Of a stretch of DNA of 64,000 nucleotides, positions 1 through 11,495 are shown piece after piece (position 1 is the stretch's first letter; the number at the start of each line of letters is the position of its first letter). The translations under genes and the position numbers were made by a program. Origin of the DNA: Siphonodentalium dalli (Eukaryota; Mollusca; Scaphopoda; Gadilida; Siphonodentaliidae); contig CP136066.1 of NCBI GenBank assembly GCA_032622095.1, positions 58,432,609-58,496,608 of the forward strand, read 5' to 3'. The notes under the pieces are model-generated. The model saw only the letters and a list, made by a program, of their open reading frames with translations. It was not told where the DNA came from and searched no databases.

Positions 1-104
1 CGCAGTCACATTTCTTGCAGGATAATAACATCATCTCTCAGCATAAATTCACGTTTACGATAGTTGTCTGATTTTATTGAACGACAGCACCTCACATGTC
101 TTGT

Positions 105-470
105 CATTCTGCTTTAGGCCTCTCTGCTATGGGAGACCTAGGATCAGATTGAAGTTCCCCAGTTGAAGTTGATGTTCACCCATTAGTCACCTCGATTATT
201 CATTTTATCTTCTGCAAATTAGGGGATATAGAAACTGAAGAGAATGGAAAAAGTAACTAAAACAATGTTAATTTGAGATTAGATACTTCCCATCAGATGA
301 GGCCTAAGCAGAATGAGGTTCCAATAGGGTGAATCTGGTGATTCTAGCCCACTGTGCAGGGTAGCATAACTAAATTCACCCTCTGGGGAACTAATTCTGC
401 AAATGTCAAGACACATTATATCCAAGCTTGCTGAGCTCTTAGATATGATGGCATTTTTTGGTTCAGAAAC
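105..470. repeat. Family F MITE copy (window start)
   Basis: Contains the family F blocks GGGAGACCTAGGATCAG, CACCCATTAGTCACCTCGAT and the inverted GGTGAAT.../...ATTCACCCTCTGG arms. It ends near GACACATTATATCCAAGC. It overlaps the presumed 3' flank of WDR25. The left boundary is not determined. Confidence 0.6.
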
Positions 471-957
471 ATCAAGATTACAACAATAGAAAGAGGTAGA
501 TAAAATAAGATAAGATAATTTATTTCGTATACAGACAAAATACAAAATAAAGGTCAATTTCTTAAAGGCACACTATCCGAATTGATGGTCCCCATATCAA
601 ATTCCAACAACAAAAACATTTATTGATATGCCGCTTCAGTTATCAGAATCAATTAATTGCCAAAAAATAATGCTAACCACTGTCAACTATAGTATAAAAG
701 AAGTGTTGTATATCAACATTTTGTTCAATGCAATTTGGTATCGAGAGTACATGTATGTTGTTCGGCATTCATCAAATATTTGCCAGGCTGCCAAATATTC
801 AAAGTGGTGAAAAATAAGATTTAAAAACTCAAAATCTGATAACTCTGGGCTTTAATGTGTCGTTATGTCGACTCAATCTAATATTTTTCAACCCTGAAGC
901 CAGAGAAAAAGTAATTTAGGGGTTTATGTATCTTTAAATGGCTGTCTTCTCCTCAAG

Positions 958-1179
958 CTACTTGAACACAGCTATCTGTCCCGTCCAACTACAAGCAGCC
1001 ACGACACTCGGTAAGACTGGGTGGCAAGTCACATCCATACAAACACCGAAGCCAGTTGACAGCTTGTGACGCAGTTTGCTGGTATGTTGATCGTAGAAGT
1101 AGGCGCAGCCGTCTGAAGATCCAGATGTAACCATTGATCCATCAGAGCTGATGTCCAAACCAATGCTGTAACCACTGAC
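958..1179 (-). CDS. WDR25: WDR25 exon 5 (last WD repeat and stop)
   Basis: Terminal coding exon after a CACTTTGCAG|GTCAGT acceptor, phase 0, 73 codons plus stop at 958-960. It encodes VSGYSIGLDISSDGSMVTSG and ends with HPVLPSVVAACSWTGQIAVFK-like sequence, closely matching the conserved WDR25 C-terminus (HPVLPSVLATCSWGG...). The propeller-closing repeat is intact. Sequence downstream on the minus strand (below 958) would be 3' UTR, then repeats. Confidence 0.95.
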   Translation of the reverse strand, partial: VSGYSIGLDISSDGSMVTSGSSDGCAYFYDQHTSKLRHKLSTGFGVCMDVTCHPVLPSVVAACSWTGQIAVFK

Positions 1180-2422
1180 CTGCAAAGTGATGCGTTAGAT
1201 GCTAAATACATATTGCATGCTTATTTTAGTGAATAATACTGATTAGTGAGTGTCCAGAGGGCGATTAGATATTTAGTGTCAAGGTTGTTCTAAAATTAGG
1301 TATATTTGCTTGTTTGTTAATAGTCAAAATTCTTGTTAGTTTCATTGTGAATATCACATATGTTTGCTCATTTAAGCCTTTGTCTGTTCGACACGCCCAA
1401 TGCGAGTTTTGTCAAATTTCCTCAATAAAAAATTATGTTTTGTTTGCAGTTGTAACTATACTGTTTTTAGATTATTCCGGTCACCAAAATTCTTTCCATT
1501 CACTTTTGCCCAGGGTAAATTTACCCATTGTAGCCCAGCGTAATGAATGGAATCGCCCCCAGGCATTATGTCAACTGGAAAAATTGGGAATAAACTCATA
1601 TTGCTAAAAATTTCAACCACAATGATGTCACCATTTAAAGGGAGACTATGCCAATTTTAATAAATTCCCAAACAACGATGTAATATCGATAATATATAGA
1701 AAAATAATTTGAGTCAAAGATGTCTTCTGTAAACGTTCAGGTTAACAGTTTATCTTAAAATCAAACTTAATTACTTTAATAATATAAATTTAATTTATGG
1801 CTTCAGCCATATAAATTTATATAAAACTAAGTTACGAATTTCCATGTACAAGACGTAATAAAATTTATTGACGGATAGTGGATTGGGCAACAAGTTACAC
1901 ACATCGTGTAATAAAATATGGGGCTTGAACTTAAGTCACTCACTGATTATACAATAAAATTAATGCGCATCTGGAACTATTATGCATATAATATAACATT
2001 TATTTGATACATTTGCCTAAAAACTGTACAAAAATATCTCGATGACGAGCGTTCTATTTTTGTATTCCGGCTTATCTGCCATCAATTTCTGTACTTTGTA
2101 CTCATCAGACAGACAAGTAATGGAAATCTGGTTCCTTTATCTATGAAGCAGAGACTATAGAAACCAACAAAAACATTTTATTACAGTACCCCTTTCAAGA
2201 AAATACAACATCCGCAGTATGCATGATTGTAAATGTTTACTACTTGATTCATCCTGAATCATTTCCCGATAAATAACCGGCAATAATTATGACAAAGAAA
2301 GTCATGGCATATGATTCATATACATATATATGAATAATATTGAGTGCTGTCGATTTGGGTATAAAATTTATGTTAATAACAACATTGATCAGGATTGTTC
2401 TCTTCTGCGGTCCAGTAGAGTG

Positions 2423-2887
2423 TTAACCCTTTACCCAACAGAACGGCCCTGTGCCAATGCATTCTCTTATATATGCGAGTCGACCATAGGTCGCCTCGCA
2501 TATATAAGAGAATGCATTGGCTTAACACATATTAAAAATGATAAAATTGTCAAAGAATGTAGAAAAATATTATAAAAATTGTTAAAAAATGTAAGACAAA
2601 ATTATAAAATTGTTTAAGAATGTAAGAAAAAAATGGTAAAAAGGGTTAAAAAAGATTTTTTTTAGGCCAATGCATTCTCTTATATATGCGAGGCGACCTA
2701 TGGTCGACTCACATATATAAGAGAATGCATTGGCACAGGGCATAACTGTAACTATCACAATGTGGTCAAGGAGCCGGTTCCAATGATATCCATATTGGTA
2801 TGGTTCTATTGAGACAGACCGAAGATATTTTAGGCTGTTGAAGCTTTATTTGGCCGGTTTTGGCCAGTTTGTTGGGTAGAGTGTTAA
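2423..2887. mobile_element. TTAA MITE family A copy 1 (piggyBac-like ends, two hairpins)
   Basis: TTAA at both ends (2423, 2884). The left end is CCCTTTACCCAACAGAACGG and the right end is a diverged inverted copy (TGTTGGGTAGAGTG). It contains two long hairpins built on CCAATGCATTCTCTTATATA (about 2455-2522 and 2666-2736). Confidence 0.8.
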
Positions 2888-3547
2888 CCCATTCTTCACT
2901 AAATACTCATTTTTAAGGGTTAACAAATACAGGTTAGTGGGTGCCCGACAAGGTAACACATCTGCCCGGGTCAACGAAAATCACACCTAGCCCTCTGGGA
3001 TGATAATAACAAGTCAGAATGGAGCACTGGCTGATGGACTTTACGGCCTTTCCATTTGTCAACATAAGTATGGTGAAAGAGATAATGGCTTACAACCTAT
3101 CCGTCATATAATTTCCCCACATAATGAAGGTGGTACATAAATGTATGGATGTCAAAAGAAAGGGGAGGTTGTCTGCTAGGCATATTAAAGAAGATTCGAG
3201 GCTAAATATGATGATGACCAAGGTCCCAATTTCTCACAGACAAATTGCTCCTCGTTCTGATGACATGAATTTTGAGGTGGAAGCTGGATCCTGGAGCAGT
3301 TTATTAGAATTTTGAAAATAGTTTTAGAACGCACCCCACAAAAATAAGATTTCATTTTATGCCAAAAGTAGAATTTAAACATTTTTGGAAATTACTCCCA
3401 ATGAGTTACAAAGATGCCAAAATGTTCTGATAAGATCATCATCAGTTGCAGATTTTTGACTATATGCCACTCATTGACAAGAAGCTATCCTTCAGGAAAT
3501 GTTCAGATAATAAGTTCAACGAACGAATGTTTGTTGAACTTATATTA

Positions 3548-3811
3548 TTAACCATTTCATGACGGGAGCTGCGCTGCTTAGCATTAAAGATCCTACAGAA
3601 GTGGATTTTATTATATGTACGAGTCTCCCGTAGCGAGCCTCACATATATAAGAGAATGCATTAGCTTACAAGGTCAAGGTAAATATTGTTAGGCCAATAT
3701 ATTCTCTTATACATATGAAGCTCCATATGGGAGACTCGTGTATATATAAGAAAATCCAGTGGCACAGGGTTTTTGCTAAATTTCAGGAAGCTCCAGTTAT
3801 GGAAGGGTTAA
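3548..3811. mobile_element. TTAA MITE family C copy 1
   Basis: TTAA flanks; left end CATTTCATGACGGGAGC, right end GCTCCAGTTATGGAAGGG. Carries two diverged hairpins with the ATATATAAGAGAATGCATTA arm. Confidence 0.65.
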
Positions 3812-4032
3812 CTAAACATTTCCCACCAATGAATAGGATTTCTTCTGCACTTTCTATTTCTGTTGTCTGCTCATATTTCCAGAACATCAGTCCAGATGAA
3901 TAATAGACCTTTCCAATGTATACTTATATAACTGAATTGGAGAATCCATTTAGTATAGAAAGGTGTTAACCCTTTGGTAACTAGTGATGTATAATTAGAG
4001 ATGTTCAGCTAGTGATGAAATGGTTATCGGCA

Positions 4033-4435
4033 TTAGCCCTTTACCCAACAGAAGGGCCATGTGCCAATGCATTCTCTTATATATGCGAGTCGACCATAGG
4101 TCGCCTCGCATATATAAGAGAATGCATTGGCTTAACACATTAAAAATTATAAAATTGTTAAAGAATGTAAGAAAAAATGGTAAAAAGTGTTAAAAAAAGA
4201 TTTTTTTTAGGCCAATGCATTCTCTTATATATGCGAGGCGACCTATGGTCGACTCGCATATATAAGAGAATGCATTGGCACAGGGCTAACTGTAACTATC
4301 ACAATGTGGTCAAGGAGCCGGTTCCAATGATATCCATATTTGTATGGTTTTATTGTGACAGTCCGAAGATATTTTAGGCTGTTGAAGCTTTTAATATATG
4401 GGCGTTTTTGGCCGGTTTGTTGGGTAAAGGGTTAG
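4033..4435. mobile_element. TTAA MITE family A copy 2, flanked by TTAG
   Basis: Same ends as copy 1 (CCCTTTACCCAACAGAAGGG / TTTGTTGGGTAAAGGG). Both flanks read TTAG instead of TTAA, consistent with duplication of a variant 4-bp target. Contains two hairpins. Confidence 0.8.
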
Positions 4436-4457
4436 CAGATTATTTGGTGATCAGCCA

Positions 4458-4686
4458 AGCTTGGAAATAGTGTGTCTGACATTTGCCGAATGAGGTCTCA
4501 GAGTGTGAATTTAGTGACGTTATCCCGCACAACAGGTTAGCATCACCAAATTCACCCACTGGGAACCTCATTCTGCTTAGGCCTCAACCTGCTATGGGAG
4601 ACCTCGGATCAGATTGAAGTTCCCCAGTTGAAGTTGGTGATGTTCACCCATTAGTCACCTCGATTATGCAATTTATCTTCTGCAAT
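4458..4686. repeat. Family F MITE copy, 3' truncated
   Basis: Starts GGAAATAGTGTGTCTGACATTTGC and runs through the CACCCATTAGTCACCTCGAT block. It is cut off by a family C hairpin MITE at about 4686. Within WDR25 intron 4. Confidence 0.65.
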
Positions 4687-4866
4687 AGGGAGCCTCGCAT
4701 ATATATTAAGAGAATGCACTGGCTTACAAGATCAAGGCAAATATTCTTAGGCCAATGTATTCTCTTATATATGAGAAACACCTCTGGGAGACTCGCATAT
4801 ATAAGAGAATGCATTGGCACAGGGTTTTCACAAAATTTCAGGAAGCTCCAGTCATGGAAGGGTTAA
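4687..4866. repeat. Family C MITE, 5' truncated
   Basis: Contains one and a half hairpins and the right end GCTCCAGTCATGGAAGGG followed by TTAA. It joins directly to a truncated family F copy on its left. Confidence 0.6.
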
Positions 4867-4923
4867 ATATCTCTCATTCCAATAAAATGATTTACTGAAA
4901 AGAATAATAGAAAAAATAGATAC

Positions 4924-5064
4924 CTTGTGTCCATGGTAACGCTTTGATTTGTTCATCTTATATGGCCTCTGAGTTGAGAATATAGCGATGTAGTCCCCCT
5001 GAGATTGAGCGAGTAGTGTGTTCCTCGACTCATTGACCTTTAGTCTGACACAGCTGTATCGCTC
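4924..5064 (-). CDS. WDR25: WDR25 exon 4 (WD40 repeat, GHK end)
   Basis: The acceptor is TATTATAG|GAGCGA and the donor is GGACACAAG|GTATC, phase 0 at both ends, 47 codons. The encoded stretch includes NTLLAQSQGDYIAIFST and KRYHGHK, equivalent to the family segment that ends RRYEGHK before the last WD repeat. The next exon is about 3.7 kb away, separated by an intron filled with MITE copies. Confidence 0.94.
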
Positions 5065-5313
5065 CTATAATAGAGAAATAAAAGAGATTTCATAAAATAG
5101 TGTCCTGCACATCTGGAATTATGTCACGAATCGCTGTTCTGATCTATGTCAAATTGAATCTTGAATTGAATCAGGTGTTCATTAATTATATATCCTCTAT
5201 AATTTTGTCTATTTAATATGGAGTCTTCGTTGCAATAGGCCCCTAGTTGTTGTAGTGCTTTGGTTTGTGAAGCAAGGAATCTTTTCGCATCACTTTCCTG
5301 AGCCATACATCTA

Positions 5314-5439
5314 CAGCAATGCCCTAAATAATCGACTCCTTAACCACAGCAGAATTAAGAGTAATATTTCCGACTAAATCCTGAAAAATTACCCATAATT
5401 CTGCTGTGGTTAAGAAGTCGATCATTTAGGGCATTACTG
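5314..5439. mobile_element. Fold-back TA MITE family E copy 1
   Basis: TA on both sides; ends CAGCAATGCCCTAAATAATC and GGGCATTACTG. Almost the whole element is one inverted repeat. Confidence 0.75.
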
Positions 5440-6270
5440 TAAGATTATCTATATGACACCTTTGTGCTTTCGTTTTTTTTCCTTTAGTGACTGCGGATAT
5501 TTTTTTTGGTGCTATATAACCATCTCTATACTAAATACTCATTGATGAGTAGTTCTTGTAGGAATTGTTCAGATAATAAGTTCAATGAACAGCCATCGGC
5601 TGTTTGCTAAACTTATTGTCTGAACATTCCCATCAAATAATATGAATTCTTCTGTATTTGTATTATCTGGAGTCTGCTTATCTTTGCTAAACATCTATCA
5701 AGATAAATAATAGACCATTCCAATCCATACTTTAATAACTGAGTCATTTATTAACGGTCGATTATCTCTTTGTGAACATGTATTATATAGTTACCGGGGT
5801 ATAAAATATTATATCTGAATCGAAGACTCCTGTCCGGAAATGCTTCTATCGATTAATATTAATTTTATTTAGAATATTTTCTGGTCTAAAAAGGTGTGGT
5901 TGTTTAGCTATTAAACGAACAATAGTGGTTACTGTTAACAGAGACAAGAAATTTTATTGTGTAATACGGTACATGTTTTGTCACAAATAAACGTTAATTA
6001 TACTCATTATCGCTTATAACTATGGAATAAAACAATACAACCAATCAATCTGGGACATTTGACGTTCGGTACATAGCCATAGGAAAAGCCTAATGCTCTA
6101 TATCACAATATGGTATCACCCGAATGGTCTGTTCTAAAAACAGACAAATAAACGGTCCCAATAAAATATTCGAAATAAAATCAATATTAATTGATAGAAG
6201 CCTTTCCAGACAGGGGTCTTCAGTTCATATTTATTATTTTATATCCACGCAACTATTTCAAATTTGTTAT

Positions 6271-6670
6271 TTAACCCTTTACCCAACAGAACGGCCCTGT
6301 GCCAATGCATTCTCTTATATATGCGAGTCGACCATAGGTTGCCTCGCATATATAAGAGAATGCATTGGCTTAACACATTAAAAATTATAAAATTGTTAAA
6401 GAATGTAAGAAAAAATGGTAAAAAGTGTTAAAAAAAGATTTTGTTTAGGCCAATGCATTCTCTTATATATACGAGGCGACCTATGGTCGACTCGCATATA
6501 TAAGAGAATGCATTGGCACAGGGTATAACTGTAACTATCACAATGTGGTCAAGGAGCCGGTTCCAATGATATCCATATTTGTATGGTTCTATTGAGACAG
6601 ACCAAAGATATTTTAGGCTGTTGAAGCTTGATTTGGCCGGTTTTGGCCGTTCTGTTGGGTAAAGGGTTAA
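6271..6670. mobile_element. TTAA MITE family A copy 3
   Basis: TTAA on both sides, complete inverted ends, two hairpins. In WDR25 intron 3, about 100 bp past the exon 3 donor. Confidence 0.85.
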
Positions 6671-6770
6671 AGAGATAATCCATCTTTAACAAAAGGGTTA
6701 ACTTGGGTATTTTAGAGCCGATCTGGTCATCCCTTGCACTGAAAGTGTTTAAAAACACTACAGAACTCAC

Positions 6771-6908
6771 ATGGTAAATTTGGTTTGATAGAACCACACC
6801 CGTTTTGTAATCCCAGGCCATTATATTCCTATCAGAAGAATCTCTGCTAATGTTGTCTCCGCAGGAGAATAATGTACTCCCATCGCTCGTGAATGCCACG
6901 TCTTCAAT
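6771..6908 (-). CDS. WDR25: WDR25 exon 3 (WD40 repeat)
   Basis: The acceptor is CTCCAACAG|ATTGAAG and the donor is TACCAT|GTGAGT, phase 0 at both ends, 46 codons. It encodes a WD unit containing SRDSSDRNIMAWDYKTG and SNQIYH, which matches the WDR25 family signature (family form: RDSADRTIIAWDF...SNQIFH). The intron on its 3' side begins about 100 bp before a TTAA MITE (6271-6670). Confidence 0.95.
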
Positions 6909-7059
6909 CTGTTGGAGAGATAACAAGAAAATATGTCGCAATAAGTTCAGCACAAGGCTTGCACATCAAAGATGGTTCTGGTCGAGTTTTTGCCCCTAAG
7001 AGTGAATCTGTCTGATGAAGAATCACTAAAATGGATGAACTAATGAACCATAACTCAGA

Positions 7060-7290
7060 CATAAGGGCCATAACTCAGGTAAAAACAAATCGGACAAACC
7101 TGCTTTTTGAACTCAATCAAGATAATGTTGTAAAAGATCCATATACCCAATAGGAATTGAATTGGTTGATATTTTTCAAGTTTTCACACAAACGGTCATA
7201 AAATTCCTAAAAATAGACAAACTAAGGGCCGTAACTCAGGTAGAAATCAATCAGACAAACATGATTTTTGAACTCGATCGTGATAACATC
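7060..7290. repeat. Two-unit tandem repeat (~160 bp), satellite relic
   Basis: AGGGCCATAACTCAGGTA near 7067 and AGGGCCGTAACTCAGGTA near 7226, each followed by AAATCRRWCAGACAAAC and TTTTTGAACTCRATC. In WDR25 intron 2. Confidence 0.5.
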
Positions 7291-8189
7291 ATCATCATCA
7301 TGGAACAAGTCTCTAGACTTTTCATTCCAGTACTAATGAAAATCATAGTAATACATATACATGTAATACATCACAAATAAGAGTCATCCTGTATTATGCA
7401 GATAAAGTTGTGCCATATTAGCGTCATCGAAATCATAACGCTTATTGTGGAAAACAGATCTATCAAAGTTTTAAAATCTTTCAAGGTTGGTGTATCGAAG
7501 ATAAAGTCTGGCAAAGCATTCTAGTCTTCAACTATCCTCTGGGTGAAGAAATATTTCCCATGATCTTTGTGGACTGTTCATTTCTGTAATCTCCATCGGT
7601 GACGTCTAGTTTTATCTCATAATGTTTTCTGGAATAGTTCACGTGTGTCCACATTATAATGACCATATAAGAATTTATAAACTTCTAGTAGGTCTCCATG
7701 GAAACAAAATTTTTAAATCACATTTTATTTTCGACAGAAATTGTAGGTGTAATCAAATATGTGTACTTTAGCTTTAAAATTTGTCACTGAGTTATGCCCC
7801 TTGGTTTGCACACAAATTTGTACTCAAATTGACCATTTTCAACATAACATGTCAATAAATATATAAAGCTTCTTGCACCTGATAGAGCTATGTTAGAGCT
7901 AAGAAATATTCGAAATAGAAAAAAAAGTTATTGCAGCAATTTCAAATTGGGCTATTTTCCTGTAACCAAACATAGAGTGGGCCCTCACTGGCGAAAATAA
8001 TGATTCATTTCCAAATTTTTACCTTTTTTGTGAACTTTCTCAGTTTTGTAAACTAATTCAACTTTCAAACCAGTAATGTCACATTTAACATAGGCTACAT
8101 TGGGAGTTATGCCCCCAGCTACTTATTTTTCAGACCCTCTACAACACGATAAATCGTGTATCGCTACCTAAGTTAGGTTGTTGGCTTAC

Positions 8190-8359
8190 CTGTCCTATTG
8201 TATCCTTGTATGTGTATTCTCTGACTGGCTCCTGGTGTGTCCGTACGTCCCAGCAGTTGATTGCGTTGTTTGCTCCTGTTATCACCATATTTCTATCGAC
8301 GGGGTTAAACTCACAGCAGGAGACATAACTTCGGTGTGAGAATGAAGCTGTTTCTTTAC
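8190..8359 (-). CDS. WDR25: WDR25 exon 2 (WD40 repeat)
   Basis: This exon is flanked by an AATAATGCAG| acceptor and a GGACAG|GTAAGC donor, a near-consensus site. It starts in phase 1, completing the Gly codon split from exon 1, and ends in phase 0. The 56 full codons encode a WD unit with CCEFNPVDRNMVITG and NCWDVRT, aligning to the human WDR25 stretch that ends MKAWDIRTGKV. Only about 19 bp separate the acceptor from a fold-back MITE at 8379-8591, so the branch point probably lies inside that repeat. Confidence 0.95.
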
Positions 8360-8378
8360 CTGCATTATTAGAAGAGTA

Positions 8379-8591
8379 CAGTAATGCTCTAAGTAATCGA
8401 CTTCTTAACAACAGCAGAATTATGGGTAACTTTTCAGGATTTAGTCGGAAATATGGCTTGTTGCCATTCATTGGAAAGCTCTCGGGGAGAGCTTTCCGAT
8501 GAATGGCAACAAGCCATATTTCCGACGAAATCCTGAAAAGTTACCCATAATTCTGCTGCGGTTAAGAAGTCGATTACTTAGAGCATTACTG
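8379..8591. mobile_element. Fold-back TA MITE family E copy 2, abutting WDR25 exon 2
   Basis: A 213-bp near-perfect palindrome (arms about 100 bp, centre AGCTCTCGGGGAGAGCT) with TA on both sides. Tc1/mariner-type ends CAGTAATGC. Its edge is 19 bp from the exon 2 acceptor of WDR25. Confidence 0.85.
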
Positions 8592-8603
8592 TACATAATT
8601 TTT

Positions 8604-8758
8604 ACCCTTCCATGACTGGAGCTTCCTGAAATTTTGCGAAAAACACTGTGCCAATGCATTCCCTTATATATGTAAGTCTCCCATAGGGATCCTCCCATAT
8701 ATAAGAGAATACATTGGCCTAACAATAAGCCAGTGCATTTTCTTATATAAGCAGGGCA
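8604..8758. repeat. Family C MITE, 3' truncated
   Basis: Starts ACCCTTCCATGACTGGAGC, contains one hairpin (8651-8718), then breaks off. Adjacent to the fold-back MITE at 8379-8591. Confidence 0.6.
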
Positions 8759-8896
8759 TATATCTCATCTGATTTTGCGAGAATCTATACATACTTTTTC
8801 ACGAGAATCCAGGGTAATTTGCGAGAATATTTACAAGAATCTAGATTTGGATTCTCGCTGAAATATAAGCCCTGATAAGCGATGCTCCCTATGCAG

Positions 8897-9351
8897 ACCC
8901 TTCCTGGATATAGTGTGTCTGACATTAGCACCCCAGAGGGTGAATTTTAGTGAGGATACCCCCGCACAGTGGGCTAGCATCACCTAATTCATCCTCTGGG
9001 GACCTCAATCTGCATGGCTGTATCTGATATGGGAGACCTAGACTCTGGTTTAAGTTCCCAGATGGTGAAGATGGTGATGTGCACCCATTGGGCAGCTCAT
9101 CATTCATTGTGTCATCTGCCAAGTTGGGTATATAGTGAAACTAAACTAAAAAAAGAAAAAGAAACTTTCTAAAGAGGTTTCTAAAGAAACTAAAAAACTT
9201 ATTACTTTGATAATAAATAGGAGATGAGGCCTAAGCAGAATGATGTCCCCAGAGAATGAATTTAGTGAGGCTAGCCGCTGTGCGGGGTAATGTCACTAAA
9301 TTCACCCTCTGGGGACCTCATTCTGCAAATATCCAGCACCATATTTTGAGG
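8897..9351. repeat. Family F MITE copy
   Basis: Contains both arms (CCCCAGAGGGTGAATTTTAG near 8932 and TTCACCCTCTGGGGACCTCA near 9301) and the internal GTGCACCCATTGGGCAGCTC block. It ends 13 bp from the exon 1 donor region of WDR25, inside intron 1. Confidence 0.7.
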
Positions 9352-9363
9352 CCTATTAATCAC

Positions 9364-10366
9364 CTGTCTCAACATCACAGACGCTCGCCTTCTTGTCATA
9401 ACCAGCACTAAGAACAAGCTTTCCACACTCACTCCAGCATGCATCCTTCACAGCTTTCCGGTGATGGTTTAACCTTCTGAGTGCCGATTCAACTGGCGAC
9501 CAAGGATTCCATATCTTCACACAGCCATCCATAGAAACTGACAAGAGTAAGTGACTATACTGCGGAACATTCCACTTAATTCTGTTGACAACTCCTGCAT
9601 GTCCCTCACCGATGCTTGCATCTAAACTTCTCGGAACTTTACAGCTAACAGTTTTATATCGCGTGAGGAATGGTTGGACTTTCGGATGTACATAGAATAC
9701 TTTTCTAGAATTATCCACCCCACTGGTTTGACTTAAAGATAACTCCTGTTTTTCGAATGGAATAAATTCAGGCATATTATCCTTATTTTTCATAAATCTT
9801 TTCCGTTTTCCTTCAGACGAGTGATCACATGGATCTCTTCTCTCATTATAATGTCCAAATGTGTCTGTGATCCCGCTGTTACCATAGTTACTATGGTCAT
9901 ACCTCTTCTTTGCCCAGGTATATACATTGCTGCACAATATTTGATTTTGGCAATTTGATGCCGACGACGCTTGACTTGAGCTTTGCGCTGGCTTGATGTA
10001 TTCAGTAAGCGCAGCTGCTTTTAACTCATCATGAGACGCGGCATTCCAAAACTTGCTTTTCGGAACATTCAAATTGATATCTTTATTAACAATAAGATGG
10101 TCAGTTGACTCTTCATCATTAACATCCTCCTCAAAAGGATTATCTTTCATTTGCCCAAAATTGAAAAAGTCAGGTCTATCCTGCTCCGAACCGATTTCCC
10201 CAGATTTATCATTTAACTTCTTAATATTGAAAAAGTCAGCTTCATCTTCGTCTGAATCTCTGTTTTCAGTTTGATCTTTCTTCGATTCCACATTGGCATC
10301 CAGGTCATCAGTTTCTGAATCATCATCAGAGCTGTCTCCTCTGTATGCTGCTACCAAGTGTTCCAT
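9364..10366 (-). CDS. WDR25: WDR25 exon 1 (start codon, acidic N-terminus, first WD repeat)
   Basis: First coding exon of a five-exon minus-strand gene. The ATG is at 10366 and the exon ends in a GAGACAG|GTGATT donor, leaving phase 1. It encodes 334 residues: a low-complexity acidic Asp/Glu/Ser-rich N-terminal half, then a WD40 unit around residues 255-300 with the motif VSMDGCVKIWNPW, followed by the start of a second unit ending CDVETG. Length and order match vertebrate WDR25, whose N-terminus is also disordered and whose C-terminal half is a WD40 propeller related to the splicing factor PRP17/CDC40. The joined coding sequence (1003+170+138+141+222 nt) is 1674 nt, exactly 558 codons. WDR25 has no firmly established biochemical role; a link to pre-mRNA processing is inferred from the PRP17 resemblance. 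The exon carries no stop or frameshift. Confidence 0.95.
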
Positions 10367-10410
10367 TTAACCCACTCAGTGATGGGGGACCTGAAATTTA
10401 GATGAGATAT

Positions 10411-10664
10411 CAAGCCTTGAAATAGTGTGTCTGTCATTTGCAGAAATAGGTCCCCAGAGGGTGAATTTAGTGCTGCTACCCCACATAGCGGGCTATCATC
10501 ACCAAATTCACCCTCTGGGGACCTCATTCTGCTTACACTTCAGCAGAATGAGGTTCCCAGAGGGTGAATTTGGTGATGCTAGCCCGCTATGTGGGGTAGC
10601 ATCACTAAATTCACCCTCTGGGGACCTCATTCTGCAAATGACAGACACACTATTTCAAGGCTTG
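10411..10664. mobile_element. hAT-type MITE upstream of WDR25 (family F reference copy)
   Basis: Inverted ends CAAGCCTTGAAATAGTGTGT... and their complement, with 8-bp duplication TGAGATAT at 10403-10410 and 10665-10672. It contains a long internal inverted repeat based on GGTCCCCAGAGGGTGAATTT. The copy ends 45 bp from the WDR25 start codon and must occupy its 5' UTR or promoter. Confidence 0.85.
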
Positions 10665-10677
10665 TGAGATATATTTA

Positions 10678-11087
10678 CAAGCCTGCAATCAGTGTGTCTG
10701 CATTTGCTGAATGAGGTCCACAGAGGGTGAATGTAGCGACGCTATACTGCACAGTGGGCTATGTATCACAAATTTCTGGGAACGTCATTCTGCTAAGGTC
10801 TCAACTGATAAGGGAGACCAGGATCATATTCAATTTCTCCAGTCCAGTTGAAGTTGGTGATGTTCTCCTATTAGTCACCCCGATTATGCTTTTTATCTTC
10901 TGCAAGTTAGGGGATATAGAAACTGAAGAGAGGGGAAAAAGTAACTAAAATCAATGTTAATTTAAGACTATAGATGCTTCCCAAAAGATGAGGCATAAGC
11001 AGAATGAGGTTCCCAGAGGATAGCGTCACTAAATTCACTCTCTGGGAACCTCATTCTGCAAATGACAGACATACTATTTCCAAGGAT
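10678..11087. mobile_element. hAT-type MITE, family F, second adjacent copy
   Basis: Begins CAAGCCTGCAATCAGTGTGTC and ends ...GACAGACATACTATTTCCAAGG. A diverged, longer member of the 10411 family, separated from it by about 13 bp. Confidence 0.75.
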
Positions 11088-11495
11088 ATTTATAATTTAT
11101 TACATGCTTCTTCCTAAAAATACAGTGTACTTACTGTTCCATATTTAGAAATCCAAATGGAAAACATATTCCATAAGAATTCCGTTGACTTCACATGATG
11201 TTCTATAAAATAAAAGCATTGTCACACATGACATAAACAGGCCCTGTATGTGCATGAATAAAGCTTGTAAGTCTGTTTTTTAAATCACTGATTCTAGAAC
11301 GGATGTGGTGTAGTAAACACAGAACGGCATGTGAGCTAATGGATTTGTCGATGCGGCACTTGTTCCATCGCGGAAGGATAGAACTCAAGACTGCGCCTCT
11401 CGTTCTACCCTTCCATGCTAATACTTGTGATGACAAAACCATTAATACACTCGTGTCGTTCTGTGTATGAACTGAGGGTGCCAGACCTCCAGTTA

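Noticed and set aside
8468-8725. Minus-strand frame of 85 codons
   Set aside because: Runs through a fold-back MITE and a hairpin MITE; similar frames recur at every copy of these repeats.
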